From contig CAZAEZ010000024.1 of NCBI GenBank assembly GCA_964484205.1, forward strand, positions 27,970 through 91,969: 64,000 nucleotides of DNA. The letters run 5' to 3'. Numbering within the stretch: position 1 is the first letter of the stretch; each line of letters opens with the position of its first letter. Origin of the DNA: M3007 sp964484205. GTDB taxonomy: Bacteria; Bacteroidota; Bacteroidia; Chitinophagales; Saprospiraceae. The position numbers and the translations under genes were made by a program. The notes beneath the pieces were generated by a model. It worked only from the letters and a program-made list of their open reading frames with translations. It was not told the DNA's origin and made no database searches. Positions 59,811 through 64,000 of the stretch are shown here, piece by piece.

Positions 59811-62615
59811 TCACAACACCTCCGACGGCAACTTCCCAAACCGCGCCTGAAAGCGTCTGGAAAAAGACCGCACATTAAAATAACCCACCGTCGATGCGAT
59901 TACAGCAATCGAATTGAAGCGGCGGCTCTCCAACATCTCCCGGGCAATTTCCAGTCGCATCTCCTGCAAATATTGTTGGGGCGTAAGCCCCGTCAGGCGC
60001 TTCAACTGGCGAAGCAGCGTTGACTCACTCATGGCAAACTCCTGGGCCAGCACCGACACGGTGAGCAGGCCGGTGGTGATGTTTTTTTGTACGTGGGCTT
60101 CAAAATCTTCCAGCCAGTCGCGGTCGGTTTCTGTCAGGTCGTCCGCTGCCGGGTCGGCTTCGTCCTGAACCTCCCGGAGCCGTGCGGCCTTGTTTTTCAA
60201 CAGGTTTTCGATGCGCGCCAGCAACTCCTCGTCGTCGAAGGGCTTGGTGAGGTAGTCGTCTACGCCAATGCGCAGGGCTTTGAGCCGGTCGCGAGCCTCC
60301 GCGCGGGCAGTGAGCATGATGACGGGAATATTCCGGGTGGTTTCGCCGGCTTTCAACCGTTCGAGCAGTTGGTAGCCATCCATCACGGGCATCATCAGGT
60401 CGGAGAGGATCAACCCCACTCCCGGCGCCGACCCGGCAGGGAGGGTGGGGTCGACCGGCGGGAGGCTTCGTTGGTTGCCATGGTCCGGTGCTGACGTTGA
60501 ACGCGCTAATATGTCCAAGGCAACCTGGCCATTTCCGGCAGTAACCACGTGGTACTTATCCGCTAAAATAAGCCGGATGTAATCCTGCAAATCGGGGTTG
60601 TCTTCCACGACCAGAATGGTTGGTTCCCCTTTCAAATTTGCAGTGGATTCGACAGGCCGGTCGTCTGCCGGCGCAACGTTGTTTCGTACGACTTTGATCG
60701 CATGGCCGGGTAGGGTTTGGGCGGTTTTTTCCACCAGTTTGACCGGGAAGCGCACCCGGAAGGTAATGCCCGCTCCGGGACTGCTTTCCGCACTTATGTC
60801 GCCACCGAATAGCCGGGCATATTCCATGCAAAGGTTTAGCCCGATGCCGGTGCCGCCCTCTGCGGGTTTGTCGGGCCGGCTGGTTTGGAAAAAGCGGTCG
60901 AATACTTGCGGCAGGTCGTCGGGGTGAATACCCGCGCCGGTATCGGTGACACTGAGGTCCAGCATCCCGTTTTCCACCGACAATTCGACGGCAACGCAGC
61001 CGCCCGCAGGGGTAAATTTGAAGGCGTTTGACAGGAGGTTGGTCAACACCTGGCGGCATTTTTCCCGGTCAATATTAGCCACTAAATTAGCCGGCACCGT
61101 TGACCGGAAGGTAAAATCGATCTGCTTGCTGTCGGCCAGCGATTCGAACTGTGCGGCGTGATTTTGGAAAAAACGGTGCAGGGCAGTCGAGGTTTCCAGC
61201 AGCTGCATTTGGCCCATTTCCAGTTTGCGCAAATCCAGGATTTCATTGATAAGTTGTCCGAGTTGATTACCGTTCCGGCGGGCCATTTTTAGCAGATTGC
61301 GTTGTTTGTCGCTCAGGTTTGCCTCTTTCAACATGGTGTTGACGGGGCCGAGCAAGAGCGTGAGCGGGGTGCGGAGTTCGTGGCTGATGTTGGCGAAGAA
61401 ACGGGATTTGGCGGCGTCGAGGTTGGCCAGTTGTTCGGCCTGCCGGCGATTTTTTTCGTTGGCTTTTCGCAATTGCACATAAAAATAAGCCAGGGCGGTG
61501 ATCAGCAGCAGCACCAGGCAGAAGCCCCCCAGCAACCAGTTTCGTCGTTGCCGTTCGGCTGCCAGTTGCTGGGCCTGTTCCTCCAGTTGCAATTGTTTTT
61601 TGGCATCGTTGTAACGGGCATCGATCTCGATCACCCGGTCGCGCATATCCTGCGCATTGAACGCTATTTCCAGGCGATAACCTTTATCCAGGTAGAACCA
61701 GGCGGAGTCCGGTTGGCCCATTGCTCTGAAAAGACTACCACGAGTCCGGTACAGGCCGGCAATCGTGTTATGCTTTTCATTCCCTTTTGCAATAGCCAGA
61801 TTGGCCATAGTCAGTGCCGAATCGTTATAAGCCAGTGCCTTTTGAAAGGCATTTTTTTGAAAATACAAGCTGGAAATAGCGCCGAGCATATAGCTGCAAC
61901 CCGTGTAGTCCTCAATCTTTTCATACAACCGGACGGCGGCAAACGAATGCTCCAGACGCTCCGAAACGGCTGATTCCGGGAGCAGCATATTCATCAGCAT
62001 ATGACCAATGGCCGTTTCCAGGTCAAGATTGAACTTGGGTGCCGTGCGCAAGGCTTCCCGGGCAAAGTACAGGGCGGAGTCTTTACGGCCAAAAATGCGT
62101 TGCCAGGAGGACATGCGAATGGCAAAATGGGGATAAATAGAGTCCAGTTTGTACCGTTCAATACCGGCCCGGGCTTCCTGCAACTGTTTCAGACTTTTTT
62201 GCGCGCGGCCGATTTTTTCATGGAGCAGGGCAAGCACCAGGTTGGTTTGAATGTGCAGGTCCCAAAACTGAAAGTGCGCACTGCGCTCTTTGACATGCAG
62301 AAGTTTCAAAATGGCTGTTTCATTGTCCTGGTCGCGTTCATAAGCCGTCGCTTCCGCCAATTGGGTTCGAATGCCAAAATGGGTATCGAGTTGTTTCCGC
62401 GCCTTCAACTCGGTTAGCAAGGCGCTGGTGATGAGGCGGGCACTGTCGTTTTTAAAGGCGCGCAAATACCGCTCCGCCCGCACAAGTTCCTGTTCAAGCC
62501 CGGTACCCGGCGGGTTGCTTTTTTGAGCAAATAAGCGCTCGCCTGGGGTTGAAAACAATAACTGAACGATGAAAAAGCCTGTCTTAAAATTGGTTAAAAA
62601 CGCTCTGAAACGCAT
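59811..62615 (-). CDS. Hybrid sensor kinase / response regulator with AraC output domain
   Basis: A 934-residue one-piece two-component system. It has an N-terminal signal sequence (FLTNFKTGFFIVQLLFSTPGERLFAQ), a periplasmic helical TPR-like sensor (~40-370), a membrane helix (~372-392, WLLGGFCLVLLLITALAYFYV), HisKA (ANISHELRTPLTLLLGP), HATPase (LTNLLSNAFKFTPAGG, VTDTGAGIHPDDL, GGTGIGLNLCMEYARLFGG), a receiver (ILVVEDNPDLQDYI, phospho-acceptor in LILSDLMMPVMDGYQ, LTKPFDDEELL) and an AraC HTH (~835-934). Between the second strand and the aspartate the receiver has a ~25-residue proline-rich insert (TSAPDHGNQRSLPPVDPT). Such proteins often control surface nutrient systems; no target is adjacent. 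Confidence 0.92.
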   Translation of the reverse strand: MRFRAFLTNFKTGFFIVQLLFSTPGERLFAQKSNPPGTGLEQELVRAERYLRAFKNDSARLITSALLTELKARKQLDTHFGIRTQLAEATAYERDQDNETAILKLLHVKERSAHFQFWDLHIQTNLVLALLHEKIGRAQKSLKQLQEARAGIERYKLDSIYPHFAIRMSSWQRIFGRKDSALYFAREALRTAPKFNLDLETAIGHMLMNMLLPESAVSERLEHSFAAVRLYEKIEDYTGCSYMLGAISSLYFQKNAFQKALAYNDSALTMANLAIAKGNEKHNTIAGLYRTRGSLFRAMGQPDSAWFYLDKGYRLEIAFNAQDMRDRVIEIDARYNDAKKQLQLEEQAQQLAAERQRRNWLLGGFCLVLLLITALAYFYVQLRKANEKNRRQAEQLANLDAAKSRFFANISHELRTPLTLLLGPVNTMLKEANLSDKQRNLLKMARRNGNQLGQLINEILDLRKLEMGQMQLLETSTALHRFFQNHAAQFESLADSKQIDFTFRSTVPANLVANIDREKCRQVLTNLLSNAFKFTPAGGCVAVELSVENGMLDLSVTDTGAGIHPDDLPQVFDRFFQTSRPDKPAEGGTGIGLNLCMEYARLFGGDISAESSPGAGITFRVRFPVKLVEKTAQTLPGHAIKVVRNNVAPADDRPVESTANLKGEPTILVVEDNPDLQDYIRLILADKYHVVTAGNGQVALDILARSTSAPDHGNQRSLPPVDPTLPAGSAPGVGLILSDLMMPVMDGYQLLERLKAGETTRNIPVIMLTARAEARDRLKALRIGVDDYLTKPFDDEELLARIENLLKNKAARLREVQDEADPAADDLTETDRDWLEDFEAHVQKNITTGLLTVSVLAQEFAMSESTLLRQLKRLTGLTPQQYLQEMRLEIAREMLESRRFNSIAVIASTVGYFNVRSFSRRFQARFGKLPSEVL

Positions 62616-62690
62616 GGGCTAATACAAGAAGCGGTTAGGTAGCAGGGTTGGAAAAGGTTAAACAGGTCGTGGCTTGAGACGGGTAATTCT

Positions 62691-63335
62691 TCAGAATTTA
62701 TCCCCAAAAGCCAAATCACCCGCATCGCCCAACCCGGGTACGATGTACGCTTTGCCGGTAAGTTCTTCGTCTACCGCGCCGAGCCAAAAATGTGCCTGCG
62801 GATACTGACGCGCCACAGCCTCCAGACCGGCGGTGCCGGCAATCACTGCAGTAATATGAATCGCCTTGGGCGTACCGAAACGCTCCAGGTGCTTCAGGGT
62901 GAGATTCACGGACGCGCCGGTAGCCAGCATGGGATCGGCAAGCACGAGCACGGCATCGTTCAGGTCGCAGCTGCTGACATATTCCATCTGGATATCAAAA
63001 CTGCCGTCCTTGTGTTGCCGGCGGTAGGCGCTGACGAAGGCGTTGTCGGCCTGGTCGAAGTAGTTGAGCAAACCCTGATGAAACGGGACGCCCGCGCGCA
63101 GGATCGTTGCCAGCACCAGGCGGTCGGCCGGCACGGCGACATGCGAAAGGCCGAGCGGCGTTTCCACTTCAATGGTTTTGTATGTCAGGCTTTTAGATAG
63201 TTCATACGCCAGTATTTCGCCCATGCGTTCCAGGTTGCGGCGAAAACGCATGCGGTCTTTTTGAATGGCCGCGCTGCGTAGCTCGGCGATAAACTGGTTG
63301 GCTATGGAATGTTGCTCGGAAAGTATGGTGCGCAT
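62691..63335 (-). CDS. upp: Uracil phosphoribosyltransferase
   Basis: Converts uracil and PRPP to UMP in pyrimidine salvage. The 214-residue protein starts MRTILSEQHSIANQFIAELR; key segments are LATILRAGVPFHQGLLNYF, the PRPP loop VLVLADPMLATGASVNLTL and the uracil-binding C-terminus VPGLGDAGDLAFGDKF. It lacks any fused kinase domain. ATG at 63335 agrees with the family N-terminus; an upstream start at 63389 would add 18 unsupported residues. The gene appears monocistronic and is followed at 75 bases by the hybrid sensor on the same strand. Confidence 0.93.
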   Translation of the reverse strand: MRTILSEQHSIANQFIAELRSAAIQKDRMRFRRNLERMGEILAYELSKSLTYKTIEVETPLGLSHVAVPADRLVLATILRAGVPFHQGLLNYFDQADNAFVSAYRRQHKDGSFDIQMEYVSSCDLNDAVLVLADPMLATGASVNLTLKHLERFGTPKAIHITAVIAGTAGLEAVARQYPQAHFWLGAVDEELTGKAYIVPGLGDAGDLAFGDKF

Positions 63336-63426
63336 GGTCCTACGAACCTCCGGTTCGTGTTGAGTAGGGAGGCAAGTTACTGCGATCAAGGCAAATTTTC
63401 CGGTTTAGGCAAGTAAAAAACCTGTT

Positions 63427-63476
63427 CGACGACTTGGAGCGCAGGGGTTGGTCTGACGACTCCAAGTCGTCTGACC
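63427..63476. repeat. GACGACT palindromes
   Basis: GGTCTGACGACT-CCA-AGTCGTCTGACC (63450-63476, one mismatch) has a three-base spacer. A related half, CGACGACTTGGAG, stands 20 bases before it. It lies in the promoter region upstream of upp. Confidence 0.7.
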
Positions 63477-63604
63477 AATAAGTCCGGGTAGCACACACCG
63501 TCACTTCGATCCAAGTTTCCCGAGCAGCCAGTCCCGCTCCGCCACCGATTCTGCCGTGGCCGTCGTCATAAGGCCGTGATACCGGGGTTATTTTCCAATT
63601 TTTG

Positions 63605-63784
63605 AAACATGAGACATCCCGAAGTTTTGCGTAAAACTGACCTCGGAGAGGTCAAATATTTGTAGAAACATATCAGCATCATGTTACTCGACCTCGGAGA
63701 GGTCGCCGCGTTTTATTAAATCATTGATCTACAAATATTTGACTTCTCCGAAGTCATCTTGAAAATTCGGGATATCTCATGTTT
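63605..63784. mobile_element. MITE-like element with 19-bp ends and internal GACCTC palindromes
   Basis: Ends AAACATGAGACATCCCGAA and TTCGGGATATCTCATGTTT pair with one mismatch. Inside are GACCTC-GGA-GAGGTC (63639), CGACCTC-GGA-GAGGTCG (63689) and GACTTC-TCC-GAAGTC (63741), and CAAATATTTGTAGAA (63653) with its inverse CTACAAATATTTG (63729). The internal motifs are shared with the element at 19337, but the ends are not. No target duplication is visible. Confidence 0.7.
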
Positions 63785-63835
63785 GGCGGGTAACCTGCAT
63801 GCGCCTGGGCTTCCATTGGGTTTACCCGCCTGCGC

Positions 63836-63957
63836 CACAGCCTACACCACAGCCTACGCCACAGCCTACGCCACAGCCTACGCCAAGGCTACGGCAGTTG
63901 AAAAGGCTACGGCAGTTGAAAAGGCTACGGCAGTTGAAAAAGCTACGGCGGGTAAAT
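63836..63957. repeat. Two adjoining minisatellites
   Basis: Twelve-base units CACAGCCTACGC (about four) are followed by 18-base units GGCTACGGCAGTTGAAAA (about four). Both contain the GCCTACG/GGCTACGG core. An open frame of 66 codons across them (ATAYATAYAKATAVEKATAVEK) is unlikely to be a gene. Confidence 0.75.
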
Positions 63958-63990
63958 AAAAAAGCCCCCCTCCAGCATTTGGAGAGAGGC
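63957..63990 (-). terminator. Intrinsic terminator of a gene beyond the right edge
   Basis: On the minus strand GCCTCTCTCC and GGAGGGGGGC pair (two G-T pairs) around AAATGCT, followed by TTTTTTATTT. A minus-strand gene presumably ends to the right of position 64000. Confidence 0.75.
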
Positions 63991-64000
63991 CATCCCAAAA

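Noticed and set aside
59371..59814. 147-codon minus-strand frame through the array
   Set aside because: It links two truncated transposase heads and palindromes; it is an accident of the repeats.
63759..63959. 66-codon frame with ATAYATAY/ATAVEK repeats
   Set aside because: It is a translation of two minisatellites, and the start lies inside a MITE-like element; there is no sign of a real protein.
1..64000. tRNA, rRNA or other structured RNA genes
   Set aside because: No cloverleaf or rRNA segment was found by eye in any gap; a covariance-model search is needed to be sure.

Overview
This window comes from a Bacteroidota chromosome of fairly high GC, most plausibly a member of the Saprospiria (Lewinella/Haliscomenobacter-like). 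The reasons are a PorE-like OmpA lipoprotein and a 2,350-residue protein with a type IX secretion (T9SS) C-terminal sorting domain, families found largely in this phylum (DUF2480, DUF4856, imelysin, the long PurF with a propeptide), GldM-type modules, and promoters of the Bacteroidota form TTG-N19-21-TAnnTTTG. The genus is an inference. No rRNA, tRNA, CRISPR array, prophage or plasmid origin was seen.

Layout. 1-3.6 kb: minus-strand envelope and housekeeping genes (haem-oxidase-like membrane protein, lytic transglycosylase, DUF2480, ScpB, PhoD-type phosphatase). 3.8-9 kb: PorE-like OmpA lipoprotein, then two paralogous lipoproteins flanking a dihaem cytochrome c peroxidase. 9.1-16.7 kb: uvrC, a methyltransferase remnant, fatty-acid desaturase, response regulator, MoxR-like ATPase, PlsC-like acyltransferase. 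16.7-20.2 kb: a BlaI repressor/M56 peptidase operon whose peptidase carries two GldM-like modules; two perfect BlaI-type operators lie upstream. 20.7-25.2 kb: two tandem serine beta-lactamase-fold hydrolases and a carboxypeptidase-regulatory-domain protein. 25.8-32.1 kb: DUF4856, imelysin, HTTM protein and TonB-dependent receptor, probably an iron-uptake cluster. 32.2-38.7 kb: an effector-associated-domain protein, AsmA, an internally deleted DUF4143 ATPase, ankyrin protein and PDZ-hydrolase. 38.8-46.7 kb: AraC regulator, purF, OMP, patatin, and an intact DUF4143 ATPase inserted between two copies of the patatin 3' end. 46.8-55.8 kb: T9SS giant protein, tail-collar-like protein, AraC regulator. 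55.9-58.5 kb: a two-component operon. 58.5-59.8 kb: a REP-associated tyrosine transposase (RAYT) and a tandem array derived from it. 59.8-63.4 kb: hybrid sensor/AraC regulator and upp. 63.4-64 kb: repeats.

The most striking feature is non-coding. Nearly every larger intergenic gap holds a perfect or near-perfect palindrome made of two arms around a spacer of almost always exactly three bases. The arm sequences differ between subfamilies, but within subfamilies arm changes are compensated. One subfamily surrounds, and even sits inside, the RAYT gene and accompanies truncated tandem copies of its 5' end. Others are nested inside larger inverted repeats that look like MITEs; one of these has a perfect 8-bp target duplication, and a relative of it sits between blaI and its operators. 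I read the window as an ordinary chromosomal backbone heavily colonised by small hairpin-type mobile repeats.
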